From positions 868,001 to 932,000 of the forward strand of contig NZ_WUUK01000001.1 of the NCBI RefSeq assembly GCF_009831115.1: DNA of 64,000 bases, given 5' to 3'. The DNA is from Salinicoccus hispanicus. Its GTDB lineage: Bacteria > Bacillota > Bacilli > Staphylococcales > Salinicoccaceae. The notes below the pieces were generated by a model. The model worked only from the letters and a program-made list of their open reading frames with translations. It had not been told where the DNA came from and made no database searches. How positions within the stretch are numbered: position 1 is the stretch's first letter; each line of letters starts with the position of its first letter. The position numbers and the translations under genes are program-made. Positions 1-9,059 of the stretch are shown here, piece after piece.

Positions 1-99
1 TAGTATTTCATCCAGAATTGCATCGGATATCTGATCTGCAATCTTATCCGGATGTCCCTCCGTCACGGATTCGGAAGTGAAAAGTCTACGTTCTGCCAT
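1..99 (-). CDS. metK: S-adenosylmethionine synthetase, N-terminal part (cut by window edge)
   Basis: The 33 visible residues begin [19 protein letters not shown], the classic N-terminus of methionine adenosyltransferase, which makes S-adenosylmethionine from ATP and methionine. The GHPDK segment carries the ATP-binding His. The ATG is preceded by an AAAGGAG ribosome binding site about eight bases upstream. The gene runs off the left edge, so about 90% of it is not visible. A SAM-I riboswitch and its terminator lie directly upstream on the same strand, so expression should fall when SAM is plentiful. Gene identity is firm; nothing can be said of the C-terminus. Confidence 0.95.
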   Translation of the reverse strand, partial: MAERRLFTSESVTEGHPDKIADQISDAILDEIL

Positions 100-140
100 T
101 GAATATTTCTCCTTTATGATTATTAGCTATCTCCCGTTAC

Positions 141-183
141 CAAAAAATAGAGCCTTTTCTCAATAATACGAGAAAAGGCTCCG
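141..183 (-). terminator. Riboswitch-controlled intrinsic terminator upstream of metK
   Basis: On the minus strand an 11-12 bp stem (GAGCCTTTTCT pairing with AGAAAAGGCTC) is followed by a run of six U. It directly follows the SAM-I aptamer and precedes metK, the standard expression platform for transcription attenuation. Confidence 0.9.
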
Positions 184-189
184 CTCTTC

Positions 190-296
190 CCCTTATCGAT
201 CAGAATAACTTCTGCATCCTTTAGCACCTTTCTTTATAGAAAAGAGGTTGCTGGGCTTCGTCGGGTATGTTCCCTCCACCGGCTCTTGATAAGAGA
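190..296 (-). promoter_or_regulatory. SAM-I (S-box) riboswitch aptamer of metK
   Basis: Read on the minus strand this has the S-box signature: CTTATCAAGAG opening the P1 helix, the GGTGGAGGGA block, CCCGACGAAGCCCAGCAACC, and a GATAAGG closing P1. SAM binding should favour the downstream terminator and switch metK off. The order of blocks and the terminator make the call firm. Confidence 0.93.
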
Positions 297-309
297 TAAC
301 TTAACCTAT

Positions 310-338
310 AATATACTAGATGATCGCTCCCAAATCAA
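310..338 (-). promoter_or_regulatory. Promoter of the metK riboswitch transcript
   Basis: TTGATT and TATATT separated by exactly 17 bases on the minus strand, ending a short distance before the aptamer. A good vegetative sigma-A-type promoter by sequence. Confidence 0.7.
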
Positions 339-342
339 GGTA

Positions 343-363
343 ATAATATTTTGTAAATATTAT
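343..363. promoter_or_regulatory. AT-rich 9-bp inverted repeat in the metK-pckA intergenic region
   Basis: ATAATATTT and AAATATTAT form perfect 9-bp arms around a 3-base spacer, upstream of the pckA promoter. It could be an operator or simply AT-rich DNA. No protein is assigned. Confidence 0.35.
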
Positions 364-391
364 GTTACGTCATTTATCAATGTGTTATACT
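361..391 (+). promoter_or_regulatory. pckA promoter region with CcpN-like boxes
   Basis: TGTGTTATACT (381-391) fits the CcpN operator consensus TRTGHYATAYW as I recall it from Bacillus subtilis, and it contains the probable -10 TATACT (386-391). A weaker copy, TATGTTACGTC, starts 20 bases upstream (361), on the same helix face. In B. subtilis CcpN represses pckA and gapB on glycolytic carbon sources. The match is seen; the regulator itself is not in this window. Confidence 0.5.
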
Positions 392-445
392 AATTCGTGA
401 AAGTATCATCGACTTTGAAAAATACATAAATTGGGGGCAATAATC

Positions 446-2026
446 ATGACAAACCATTCAGAAAGTATACAGAATCTGGTGGCCAGGGAAACTTCGCATT
501 TCCAGCTTTCCACATCCCAGCTTGTTGAGAAATCCTTGAAAAGAAAAGAAGGTAAACTTACAGAAACAGGTGCTTTGCGTGCTGAAACTGGCAAGTATAC
601 TGGTCGCAGCCCCAAGGACCGCTTCATCGTCAAAGATTCGATTTCCGAGAACAAAGTGGACTGGGGAGACGTCAACCAGCCGATTTCACAGGAAATTTTC
701 GATAACTTGTTCGACAAGGTCATCGATCATCTCGGATCCAAGGAAGAAATCTTTGTTTTCAATGGCTACGCAGGTGCGGATGAAAAAACACGCCTCGACC
801 TCAGTGTCATAAACGAGTTCAGCTGGCACAACATGTTTGCACGTACAATGTTCATCCGACCTGAAACCACTGAAGAAGCACTTGATATCGAGCCGCAGTT
901 CACCATCGTATCTGCTCCGACTTTCAAAGCGGATCCCTCAACAGATGGTACAGGATCAGAAGCTTTCATCATCGTATCATTTGAAAAAGGCATCATTCTG
1001 ATCGGGGGAACTGAATATGCTGGTGAAATGAAGAAATCCATCTTCTCCATCATGAACTACCTGCTGCCTGAGCAAGGCGTGATGAGCATGCACTGCTCTG
1101 CCAATGTCGGGGAGAACAAGGATGTCGCCCTGTTCTTTGGTCTTTCCGGTACAGGCAAGACGACACTCTCGGCCGATTCCCAGAGGGAACTCATCGGTGA
1201 TGATGAGCACGGCTGGAATGAAGATGGCGTCTTCAATATCGAAGGCGGATGCTATGCGAAAACAATCAATCTTTCTCCTGAAAAAGAACCTGAAATCTTC
1301 AAGGCCATCAAATTCGGCTCTGTACTTGAAAATGTCGTTCTGGATGAAACAGGAGTACCGGACTATGATGATGGTACACTGACAGAGAATACACGTGCAG
1401 CCTATCCGATCGACCATATAGATAATGCTCGTGTTCCATCGGTAGCCGGACAACCGACAACGATCATCTTCCTGACTGCAGATGCGTTCGGTGTACTCCC
1501 ACCGATTTCCAAGCTGACTAAAGAGCAGGCCATGTACCACTTCCTGAGTGGCTTCACATCAAAACTCGCCGGCACAGAACGCGGTGTAACATCACCACAG
1601 CCCGTATTCTCAACATGCTTCGGTTCACCTTTCCTGCCACTGCATGCAACGACCTATGCAAACATGCTTGGTGATCTGATTGATGAACATGGCGTGGATG
1701 TATACCTGGTCAACACCGGTTGGAGCGGTGGTGAGTATGGTGTCGGCAAGCGAATGGATCTTAAATATACACGCTCCATGGTAAGAAGAGCCATCAGTGG
1801 AGAACTTTCCCTCAACGCATTCGAAGAGGATTCCACGTTCGGATTGAGCATCCCAGCTTTCGTCACGGGTGTACCAAAAGAAATCCTGAACCCCCGCAAT
1901 ACATGGGTTTCAGAAGAAGCATACGATGAGAAAGCCTATAAGCTGAAACAATCCTTCATAGAAAACTTCAAGAAGTTCGGATCTGAATCTGAGAGCATCG
2001 CTGAAGCTGGTGGCTTCAGACTATAG
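446..2026 (+). CDS. pckA: Phosphoenolpyruvate carboxykinase (ATP)
   Basis: This 526-residue protein has the family's usual length. It carries the kinase P-loop [11 protein letters not shown] near residues 232-242 and the following GDDEHGW metal/ATP motif. It converts oxaloacetate and ATP to phosphoenolpyruvate, the entry step of gluconeogenesis, in the cytoplasm. The ATG at 446 is chosen over an in-frame TTG at 431 because a GGGGG ribosome binding site lies between them at good spacing. It is divergent from metK, as in staphylococci and bacilli. CcpN-like sites in the promoter suggest repression during growth on sugars. Confidence 0.96.
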   Translation: MTNHSESIQNLVARETSHFQLSTSQLVEKSLKRKEGKLTETGALRAETGKYTGRSPKDRFIVKDSISENKVDWGDVNQPISQEIFDNLFDKVIDHLGSKEEIFVFNGYAGADEKTRLDLSVINEFSWHNMFARTMFIRPETTEEALDIEPQFTIVSAPTFKADPSTDGTGSEAFIIVSFEKGIILIGGTEYAGEMKKSIFSIMNYLLPEQGVMSMHCSANVGENKDVALFFGLSGTGKTTLSADSQRELIGDDEHGWNEDGVFNIEGGCYAKTINLSPEKEPEIFKAIKFGSVLENVVLDETGVPDYDDGTLTENTRAAYPIDHIDNARVPSVAGQPTTIIFLTADAFGVLPPISKLTKEQAMYHFLSGFTSKLAGTERGVTSPQPVFSTCFGSPFLPLHATTYANMLGDLIDEHGVDVYLVNTGWSGGEYGVGKRMDLKYTRSMVRRAISGELSLNAFEEDSTFGLSIPAFVTGVPKEILNPRNTWVSEEAYDEKAYKLKQSFIENFKKFGSESESIAEAGGFRL

Positions 2027-2037
2027 AAGAATATAAA

Positions 2038-2081
2038 ATGAATGCGCCGGATATCCAACAAGGTATCCGGCGCATTCATTT
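2038..2081. terminator. Bidirectional terminator between pckA and ytkD
   Basis: AATGCGCCGGATA pairs with TATCCGGCGCATT around a short loop. It lies just after the pckA stop and overlaps the ytkD stop codon, so it probably ends both convergent transcripts. Confidence 0.75.
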
Positions 2082-2534
2082 GAAAAACGCATCATTTCTG
2101 CTCATCTGATACAGGTAGTCTATGCAAGCATCATCCAATAGAAAGCTCCTTTGGTCTTCCGGAATCTCCTCTAACGTATTAAAGGTGACCGGTCCATGCG
2201 TTTCACTGTATTCGCATATGAAGAATAAATCCTTCACTTCGGCAAAAAAGACACCTTTGACAAATGGCTTTGCATCATGCACAGTATACGCGCCGATATA
2301 TGCTACTTCCGCAAGGCTGGCCCCCGTCTCCTCGAATACTTCCCTGCGTAGTGCTTCTTCGGCGCTTTCCCCTGCTTCGATCTTCCCACCCGGGAATTCT
2401 ATGCCGCGCAATCTATGATCGGTCAAAAGATACTTTCCATCCATCCTGCAGATGCCAAGTACGTGATCGAGCGGGCCATCGGAACCAAGTTCGAGCGTGA
2501 CCGTCCTATTTTTATGGTCTTTGAATTCGAGCAT
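2076..2534 (-). CDS. ytkD: NUDIX hydrolase, YtkD-type nucleoside triphosphatase
   Basis: A 152-residue protein with a full Nudix box (G-x5-E-x7-REVFEETGAS) around residues 49-71. Glutamates of this box bind the metal that supports pyrophosphohydrolysis. YtkD of bacilli hydrolyses (d)NTPs including 8-oxo-dGTP and sits beside pckA/metK, as here, which supports the name. Substrate range cannot be read from sequence. It is convergent with pckA and divergent from yidD, so it is probably monocistronic. Confidence 0.82.
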   Translation of the reverse strand: MLEFKDHKNRTVTLELGSDGPLDHVLGICRMDGKYLLTDHRLRGIEFPGGKIEAGESAEEALRREVFEETGASLAEVAYIGAYTVHDAKPFVKGVFFAEVKDLFFICEYSETHGPVTFNTLEEIPEDQRSFLLDDACIDYLYQMSRNDAFFK

Positions 2535-2609
2535 CGTATCATCTCCAAATTTGCTTAAATCCAGTGTACCCTATATCATGGTAGTATTAAATGCTGGAGC
2601 GGTGATTAT

Positions 2610-2849
2610 ATGAAAACAATGCTTCTATGGATGATGCGCTTCTATCAGAAAGCAATTTCCCCCATGTTTCCGCCGAGCTGCCGGTTCTACCCGACATGCT
2701 CCAACTACGGTATGGAAGCTGTACAGGAACATGGCGCATTCAAGGGAAGCTACCTTGCGATCAAGCGTATTCTGAAATGCCATCCTTTCCATCCTGGCGG
2801 GTTCGATCCAGTGCCTCTCAATTCTGATAACTATAAAAAGAAGCCGTGA
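2610..2849 (+). CDS. yidD: YidD, membrane protein insertion efficiency factor
   Basis: A 79-residue protein with the family's hallmarks: an amphipathic N-terminal helix ([21 protein letters not shown]), conserved cysteines at the CRFYPTC segment, and the [15 protein letters not shown] block near the C-terminus. YidD associates with the inner face of the membrane and assists YidC-type insertases. GGAGCGG precedes the ATG at usable spacing. It stands alone here, not beside rpmH/rnpA as in many bacteria, and a terminator shared with menE follows it. Confidence 0.93.
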   Translation: MKTMLLWMMRFYQKAISPMFPPSCRFYPTCSNYGMEAVQEHGAFKGSYLAIKRILKCHPFHPGGFDPVPLNSDNYKKKP

Positions 2850-2873
2850 TCAATGGATCACTGCTTCTTTTTT
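2835..2873. terminator. Bidirectional terminator between yidD and menE
   Basis: AAGAAGC-C-GTGATC pairs with GATCAC-T-GCTTCTT, with A-rich and T-rich flanks on the two sides. It spans the stop codons of both convergent genes. Confidence 0.8.
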
Positions 2874-4255
2874 GCATCATAGACTTTCTGATTCTGTACT
2901 CTTGAGACTTTACCGGTGGAAGTCATAATGATGTGTGCCATCCTATGGATTTCTTTAGGCAGTTTATATCTTGCAAGCCGCCCATCCAGATGATTCATGA
3001 TCTCATCATCTCCAATTTCCATTCCGGCCTTCTCTTCCACAAGCAGGATAGGCACTTCACCCCACTTCGCGTCCTTCCTTTTGACAACCGCCGCATTCGC
3101 AACTTCCGGAATCGTAATGACTACATCTTCGATCTCTTTCGGGTAGACATTCTCTCCCCCACTGATGATCAGATCCTTGCGCCGGTCGAGTATGTAGAGA
3201 TAGCCATTCTCATCGATATACCCCATATCACCGGTTCTGAAGTAGCCATCGGACATTTCAATCTCTGCATTCAGATAACCTTGTGTCACCGGTGCACCGC
3301 GTACGAGTAGCTCTCCATCATTGCTCTCATCAATCCGAAGCTCGATGTTGCCGAGCGGCTGTCCTACCGTACCCTCAAGAATATTTGGATCATCATGTGC
3401 AATGGATACAACCTGGGAGCATGTTTCAGTCATTCCGAATGAATTGTATACCGGCAGCCCTGCATCGAGCGCACGACTTAGAACTTCCCTGGTTACACCG
3501 GCACCACCAAGCAGTACACCTTCAAGCTCATGAGCCGGCAGAGGCTGATCCAGCAGCCGACCCAGCATGACCGGCACCATACTTGTATGCGTCACCTTAT
3601 ATTCGGTTATTGTATCCCATACTGCATTTTCCTCAAACTTCTCCACCAGTACCATCGTACATCCTCTGATCACCGATCTTAAAAGTACTGAAAAACCGGA
3701 AATATGATAGACGGGGTTTACGTTCATCCATATGCTTTCCTCCGAATAGCCGAAACGTTCCTCACACCCCAGGGCAGAGGCATGATGGTTTCTGAACGTC
3801 TGAGGCACAGCTTTCGCCCTGCCGGTTGTCCCTGATGTAAACATGATTGATAGTACACTATCCCCTGAGAGAGATGACTGCTGATCGGGCACAGCAATTT
3901 TGTTCCAAAGATCTTTGATCCCGTGAACATCGTATCCTTCCAATTCAAGCGGTTCTGTAGCCACCACAGTATCTACGCCGATATCATCAAGCTGCTGGCC
4001 GATTTCACGGGCTGTCAGTCGTGTATTGATCAGCACGACCTCAATATTGGCCAGTATGGCTGCATGGATGATATGAACCGCATCCATGGTATTTCCGATG
4101 AAAAGGCCGATGCGTCTTCTATTCAAGGATGCCATGTGGCCTTTTAGGTCCAAGGATTTACTATATAGTTGTGAAAAAGTCACCGTTTCTCCGTCAAAAA
4201 TGACAGCCGGCTTGTCCGGCAGATGCTGTGCCTGGACTTGCAACCAATTATACAT
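2858..4255 (-). CDS. menE: 2-succinylbenzoate--CoA ligase
   Basis: A 465-residue ANL-superfamily adenylating enzyme. It shows the AMP-binding loop MFTSGTTGRAKAVP (about residues 138-151), the NSFGMTET motif, the YFRTGDMG motif, and the C-terminal DRRKDLIISGGENVYPKEIE hinge with the catalytic Lys region beyond. It activates o-succinylbenzoate with CoA in menaquinone synthesis. It is the last men gene of this leftward cluster, but an intrinsic terminator separates it from menB. menC, usually next to menE in staphylococci, is not in view. Confidence 0.93.
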   Translation of the reverse strand: MYNWLQVQAQHLPDKPAVIFDGETVTFSQLYSKSLDLKGHMASLNRRRIGLFIGNTMDAVHIIHAAILANIEVVLINTRLTAREIGQQLDDIGVDTVVATEPLELEGYDVHGIKDLWNKIAVPDQQSSLSGDSVLSIMFTSGTTGRAKAVPQTFRNHHASALGCEERFGYSEESIWMNVNPVYHISGFSVLLRSVIRGCTMVLVEKFEENAVWDTITEYKVTHTSMVPVMLGRLLDQPLPAHELEGVLLGGAGVTREVLSRALDAGLPVYNSFGMTETCSQVVSIAHDDPNILEGTVGQPLGNIELRIDESNDGELLVRGAPVTQGYLNAEIEMSDGYFRTGDMGYIDENGYLYILDRRKDLIISGGENVYPKEIEDVVITIPEVANAAVVKRKDAKWGEVPILLVEEKAGMEIGDDEIMNHLDGRLARYKLPKEIHRMAHIIMTSTGKVSRVQNQKVYDAKKKQ

Positions 4256-4271
4256 AGTCTACGCCACCTTT

Positions 4272-4296
4272 AAAAAAGCCCATCTTCCGATGGGCT
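4272..4296 (-). terminator. Intrinsic terminator between menB and menE
   Basis: AGCCCATC-GGAA-GATGGGCT followed by TTTTTT on the minus strand, lying between the menB stop and the menE ribosome binding site. Confidence 0.82.
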
Positions 4297-4305
4297 GATA
4301 AATGC

Positions 4306-5124
4306 TTATGGGAATCTCGGGAACTGGCCGAAATCAGGCTTCCTTTTTTCCTTGAATGCCTCTCTGCCCTCTTTTGCTTCGTCTGTCGTGTAATAGAGCA
4401 GCGTTGCGTCTCCCGCCATCTGCTGAAGACCTGCCAGGCCATCCGTATCGGCATTCATGCCTGCTTTCAACAGACGCAGCGCAGTCGGAGAGTGTTCCAT
4501 CATCTCTTCACACCATTTGACTGTTTCATCTTCAAGCTCTTCAAGTGGAACAACAGTGTTCACGAGACCCATATCCAGCGCTTCCTCGGCATTGTACTGT
4601 CTGCACAAGTACCAGATTTCACGCGCCTTCTTATGTCCGACAATGCGTGCCAGATAGCCTGCACCGTAGCCTGCATCAAAAGAGCCGACTTTAGGACCGG
4701 TCTGACCGAACCTTGCATTGTCTGCAGCAATCGTCAGGTCGCATACAACGTGAAGCACATGCCCACCACCGATGGCATAGCCGGACACCATCGCTACAAC
4801 AGGTTTTGGAATGACCCGGATCAGTCTTTGCAGATCAAGTACATTCAGGCGTGGAATATTGTCCTCGCCTACGTAGCCGCCATGGCCACGCACTTTCTGG
4901 TCTCCACCGGAACAGAAGGCCATATCACCTTCACCTGCCAGAACGATGACCGCGACATTCTGATCATCTCTTGCTCTCATGAATGCATCTATCATCTCAG
5001 TAACGGTCTGCGGCGTAAATGCATTGCGCACTTCCGGACGATTGATCGTCACCTTGGCGATCCCATTATGGAATTCATATTTAATTTCTTTATATTCTTT
5101 AAGCGTCTGCCATTCTCTTGACAT
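4306..5124 (-). CDS. menB: 1,4-dihydroxy-2-naphthoyl-CoA synthase
   Basis: A 272-residue crotonase-fold enzyme of usual length. The oxyanion-hole segments are [11 protein letters not shown] and [12 protein letters not shown], and the family-specific [15 protein letters not shown] block is present. It closes the second ring of the menaquinone head group from o-succinylbenzoyl-CoA. TAGGAGG precedes the ATG. It starts three bases after menH, so the two are certainly co-transcribed. The C-terminal [13 protein letters not shown] is typical of MenB. Confidence 0.96.
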   Translation of the reverse strand: MSREWQTLKEYKEIKYEFHNGIAKVTINRPEVRNAFTPQTVTEMIDAFMRARDDQNVAVIVLAGEGDMAFCSGGDQKVRGHGGYVGEDNIPRLNVLDLQRLIRVIPKPVVAMVSGYAIGGGHVLHVVCDLTIAADNARFGQTGPKVGSFDAGYGAGYLARIVGHKKAREIWYLCRQYNAEEALDMGLVNTVVPLEELEDETVKWCEEMMEHSPTALRLLKAGMNADTDGLAGLQQMAGDATLLYYTTDEAKEGREAFKEKRKPDFGQFPRFP

Positions 5125-5127
5125 ACT

Positions 5128-5913
5128 TCATCCTCCTAATAAGAAATCTATCATTATTGTACCAAACTTTTCTGGAGATTCCATATGGACGTTATGCCCG
5201 GCACCTTCAATAATTTCAAATCGTGCATCCGGCAGCATTTCAGCCATTCTGGAATTTATAGAGATGAACTTTGAATCGTTTTCTCCCGCTATAAGCAGCA
5301 CGGGCATCTTGATGGTGTGCAGCCTGTCCCAGTAAGCAGTCTGCACACCAGTACCATACTTCAGCAGGCTATCCGCCACTTCTTTCGGCACTTGAGCAAG
5401 GCGGTTGGCGCGCTGCCCGGCACGCATTGATCCGGGCAACCGCTTCTGACTGCCAAAAAGTGGCATCTGTTCCCACTCATCAATAAAAGATCTGTAATCG
5501 GCGTTTATACGGTCTGCCCTTTTCCTATCGAGCAGCAGTCGACTCTCCCTGTCCGAGGGAGAGTCGATTCCCGGGGAACTGCTCTCGAGTATGGCACGTC
5601 CGACCGACTCGGGATGATTGATGATAAAGGACAACGCAGCCCTGCCGCCCATGGAGTATCCCAGAATATCCACTTTACGGAGGCCGAGTTCGGTAAGGAT
5701 GGACTGTATACCGTGTGCAATCGTATCCATCGTATAATCGAGACCAGTACTCCGGGTGCCGCCGAATCCGGGGAGATCAAGCCTAAGAATATTGAAATAT
5801 GGTACAGCAGTATCAGAAATCTGCGCCATGCTCTCCATGTCTGAAATAAAGCCATGGAGCAGCAGAATGGTCCGTTCCTTCTCATTATTGCTGAAATGAT
5901 AATTAAATTTCAA
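5128..5913 (-). CDS. menH: SHCHC synthase (alpha/beta hydrolase)
   Basis: A 261-residue alpha/beta hydrolase with the LLLHGFISDMES oxyanion region, nucleophile elbow GYSMGGRA (Ser near residue 90) and C-terminal GHNVHMESPE with the catalytic His. It eliminates pyruvate from SEPHCHC to give SHCHC in menaquinone synthesis. Position between menD and menB, with an 11-bp overlap into menD, fixes the role better than the sequence alone, because the fold is common. Confidence 0.9.
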   Translation of the reverse strand: MKFNYHFSNNEKERTILLLHGFISDMESMAQISDTAVPYFNILRLDLPGFGGTRSTGLDYTMDTIAHGIQSILTELGLRKVDILGYSMGGRAALSFIINHPESVGRAILESSSPGIDSPSDRESRLLLDRKRADRINADYRSFIDEWEQMPLFGSQKRLPGSMRAGQRANRLAQVPKEVADSLLKYGTGVQTAYWDRLHTIKMPVLLIAGENDSKFISINSRMAEMLPDARFEIIEGAGHNVHMESPEKFGTIMIDFLLGG

Positions 5914-7579
5914 CGGATTTCACCACATCTTCAATCTGCCTGCGCAATTTTTGATGAGAATTGACGTTAACAGCTCTATCCGTTTTTATTTCGATAATAT
6001 TTCTGCCACCCTGATTCATCAGTACATCAGTCACATCCTGAACCATATCCGTACTTGCATAATTGAAGCCGTATAGGTCGGCGACATGCTTGAAGTCGAG
6101 ATCGAGCGGTGTACCGAAGAGTCGTTCAAAGTAATCCTTATTCTCACTCTGGGGCAGGAAACTGAATATGCCTCCGCCATTGTTGTTGAAGACAATGATA
6201 TTGATATCTATATCTTCGAGCTTGGACATGATCAGTCCGTTCATATCATGATAGAGCGCAATATCTCCGATGATCAGGGTGAGTGGCGTCTTTTTCGCCA
6301 TGCCAAGGGCGGTCGAGACCACACCATCAATCCCGTTTGCACCCCTGTTCGCATATATTTTCTGCGTATTATCAAGATCATACCGCTCGCCGTCTCTGAT
6401 CGGCATGCTGTTGGATAGGAACAGTGCCCGTTCCGGATTGGTATGTCTGATGATTTCATACATGAAGCGTCCTTCGTCTTCATAGTCCGTGACATATCTC
6501 TCAATACGGCTGCTGATGCGTTGGTCGAGCTCGGTCAGCCAGGACTTCGGCCCTCTACCATTCATTGTGAAGTGAGTATTCCTGAGCAGTGCACTGACCG
6601 GTCCGACATAGGCAGCCTGTGGTGTCGTAGGGAAGGGTTTCAACTGCTGGTATTCACTGAGCAGATACTGGGGAATGCTTGTTTTCGCCAGGAACTGGTT
6701 GGTCACTTTTGAAGTGAGCGGTTCTCCGATCCTTATGATGAAGTCGACTTCCGTTTCAAGACGCTTCAGCTGGCCGCTATTCAGGTTGCTGAAGATCAGG
6801 TCATGATGTGTAATCACATTCGGAAGCATACGCCTGATATGCTGGCGCGGGTCGGCAATCACTGTAAGGTTTTCCCTATCAAGAATTGAAGACACACTTT
6901 CCAGATCATCAGCCGTTTCACCGATGAATACCAGTCCATGACCTTCAAAGCGGAGATCCGATGTCAGCGTCGCACTGTATTCAGACAAAGCCTTCGGTGT
7001 TCTGTGGAAGAAATCCGTGCGGGTCATATCGGGCATGAGCGGCTCCCTTATCGGTATATTGATATGGACCGGCCCACGATCCACGCCCCTGAAATACTGT
7101 GCGCACTGCAGAATTTTCGCTTCGAGCATATCCGAATGTGACGGGTGGGCATCTGCAATCGGCAGTTCCGTATAGTACCTTACATAATTATTGTACATGT
7201 TCTGCTGATTGATCGCCTGCGGCGCACCTACATTCCTCAGTTCATGAGGGCGGTCCGCAGTCAACGCTACAAGCGGAACATGACTGAGGTCGGCTTCTGC
7301 CATTGCCGGCAGGTAATTTGCTGCTGCAGTGCCTGAAGTACAGATCAGACCAATCGGTGAACGATCATCTTTAGAAAGTCCCAGCGCAAAGAAAGCTGCA
7401 CTCCGCTCATCCGGATGAATATACGTCCGGATATCGGGATGCAGTTCCGCTGCCAGGGCAATTGGCGTTGAACGTGACCCCGGACTGATGACAACCTCCT
7501 GCATGCCATGGGACTGCAGAAGGTCTATTAGTGTAAACACCTGATATGTCAATGTTTCCTGATGATCGAACGGCATCAT
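5903..7579 (-). CDS. menD: SEPHCHC synthase (MenD, ThDP-dependent)
   Basis: A 558-residue thiamine-diphosphate enzyme. Visible are the N-terminal HPDERSAAFFALGLSK segment with the ThDP-activating Glu, the substrate-site SPGSRSTP, and the C-terminal GDIALYHDMNG...NNNGGG cofactor motif. It condenses isochorismate with 2-oxoglutarate. The ATG overlaps the menF stop by 4 bp (ATGA), indicating translational coupling. A second ATG follows immediately, so the start could be one residue later. Confidence 0.95.
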   Translation of the reverse strand: MMPFDHQETLTYQVFTLIDLLQSHGMQEVVISPGSRSTPIALAAELHPDIRTYIHPDERSAAFFALGLSKDDRSPIGLICTSGTAAANYLPAMAEADLSHVPLVALTADRPHELRNVGAPQAINQQNMYNNYVRYYTELPIADAHPSHSDMLEAKILQCAQYFRGVDRGPVHINIPIREPLMPDMTRTDFFHRTPKALSEYSATLTSDLRFEGHGLVFIGETADDLESVSSILDRENLTVIADPRQHIRRMLPNVITHHDLIFSNLNSGQLKRLETEVDFIIRIGEPLTSKVTNQFLAKTSIPQYLLSEYQQLKPFPTTPQAAYVGPVSALLRNTHFTMNGRGPKSWLTELDQRISSRIERYVTDYEDEGRFMYEIIRHTNPERALFLSNSMPIRDGERYDLDNTQKIYANRGANGIDGVVSTALGMAKKTPLTLIIGDIALYHDMNGLIMSKLEDIDINIIVFNNNGGGIFSFLPQSENKDYFERLFGTPLDLDFKHVADLYGFNYASTDMVQDVTDVLMNQGGRNIIEIKTDRAVNVNSHQKLRRQIEDVVKSVEI

Positions 7580-8940
7580 CTTGATCCAACCCCCAGTACA
7601 TTCAGCATCGGTGTGAATTTGACGCGTGTTTCCTCAAATTCCTTCTCACTCGAGGACCCTTTGACAACACCGCATCCTGCAAACAAAGTTGCACTGTTTG
7701 CATGAAGCAGCATGGATCTTATGGCGACGACAAACTCACTTTCATTATCTTCATGAATAATTCCAATGGGTGCAGCGTAAAGTCCTCTTGTTCCGTGTTC
7801 TTCCTGCATGATGTACTCCCTTGCACGGTCTTTCGGCATGCCACCGACTGCCGGTGTCGGATGAATGGCATCAAGGAGTTCGAATATGCTTGTCTCTCCG
7901 GTCAACTCTGCGCTGATTGGTGTATGGAGATGATATATATACTTGTTCTCCAGTACACTCGGTTCGGGTGCAAACTCCACCCAGTCGGTATAGGGTTCAA
8001 GGTCATCCACGATGGATTCCCTGACAAGCTCGTGTTCATAGCGGTTTTTTTCATCTTTCAGAAGGAAAGCTTTCTGATTCTCATCTTTTGCTGCTTCACC
8101 AGTACGTTCCGAGGAACCTGCAATCGCATTGGTTCTTAAAGTGTTGTCCTGGATATCAAACAGCTTCTCGGGTGATTTGGAAATGAACAGAGACTTCCCT
8201 TTTTCATAGTAGATTGTATAGGTGTCAGCTTCATCATTCAGCCTTTTCAGCAGGAAAAGGGGATCCACCTGGGATTTGAAGGTCAGAAGACGCTGTCTGG
8301 CAAGCACCACTTTCCTGAAGTCCCTATCATCCAATATATCCACAGCCTGATCTACGAGAGCCTTCCATTCTTCAGGAAAGATGTCTTTTTCCATGTTGAT
8401 CTGCGGCGCTTCGAACGTACGCGTCGTAATTGCTGAAATATTTTCGAGCTCTCTGGATACTTCTGTAAGAACGGAAGTGATGTCTACAGTTTCAAGCGGA
8501 ACTGAATAGAAGAGCTCCTTATTGGCGAGGTCGAACTGCCACTTCGGAAAATGGAAATCAACCATCGCGAAATCATTCCACTCATCTGATGTATCCTTGC
8601 TGTCAAAGCGTGTACCTCCGAACAGGCTGAGTGAGGACTGCATGTCCGCTTCAAGCGGTACTTGCTGGATCTTCTCATATAATGAAGATTTCTGGACGGA
8701 GAGTGCCTTTGCAGAGTACTTGTCCCTTCTGATGCTTTCCAGATATTCTATACCGATTGTATTGTATCGGTCATCTTTCGAACGGAACCAGTACCTCGCA
8801 CCCTGAGATTCATGAAAATATGAGAAAATCTTCTGTTCATCCAGATCATATCCATGAGTAGGCAGCTGCAGACTGAGATACGTGCTTTCAGAATCCAGCC
8901 TGACATCATCCAGAATATTTTGATATGCTTCCAAGTTCAT
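7576..8940 (-). CDS. menF: Isochorismate synthase
   Basis: A 454-residue chorismate-binding enzyme. The C-terminal catalytic domain (about residues 200-450) contains AIAGSSERTG, HPTPAVGG and FAGCGVVKGSSSEKEFEET, the signature blocks of MenF-type isochorismate synthases. It diverts chorismate into menaquinone, and in some organisms into siderophores. It is the first gene of the leftward men operon and is divergent from menA across a ~120-bp gap, so head-group and prenylation genes may be co-regulated there. Confidence 0.93.
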   Translation of the reverse strand: MNLEAYQNILDDVRLDSESTYLSLQLPTHGYDLDEQKIFSYFHESQGARYWFRSKDDRYNTIGIEYLESIRRDKYSAKALSVQKSSLYEKIQQVPLEADMQSSLSLFGGTRFDSKDTSDEWNDFAMVDFHFPKWQFDLANKELFYSVPLETVDITSVLTEVSRELENISAITTRTFEAPQINMEKDIFPEEWKALVDQAVDILDDRDFRKVVLARQRLLTFKSQVDPLFLLKRLNDEADTYTIYYEKGKSLFISKSPEKLFDIQDNTLRTNAIAGSSERTGEAAKDENQKAFLLKDEKNRYEHELVRESIVDDLEPYTDWVEFAPEPSVLENKYIYHLHTPISAELTGETSIFELLDAIHPTPAVGGMPKDRAREYIMQEEHGTRGLYAAPIGIIHEDNESEFVVAIRSMLLHANSATLFAGCGVVKGSSSEKEFEETRVKFTPMLNVLGVGSR

Positions 8941-9059
8941 TAATACACACTTCTTTCTGCATAATTAATGCTATTTTATCATTTATTCATTTAGCTGTGT
9001 ATGATATATGATCAAATGTGCTAAAATTGTTTCATCATTAATTGAAAAGGAAGATGGAC

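Noticed and set aside
4492-5121. Open frame of 209 codons opposite menB
   Set aside because: Shadow of the highly conserved menB; no start signals.
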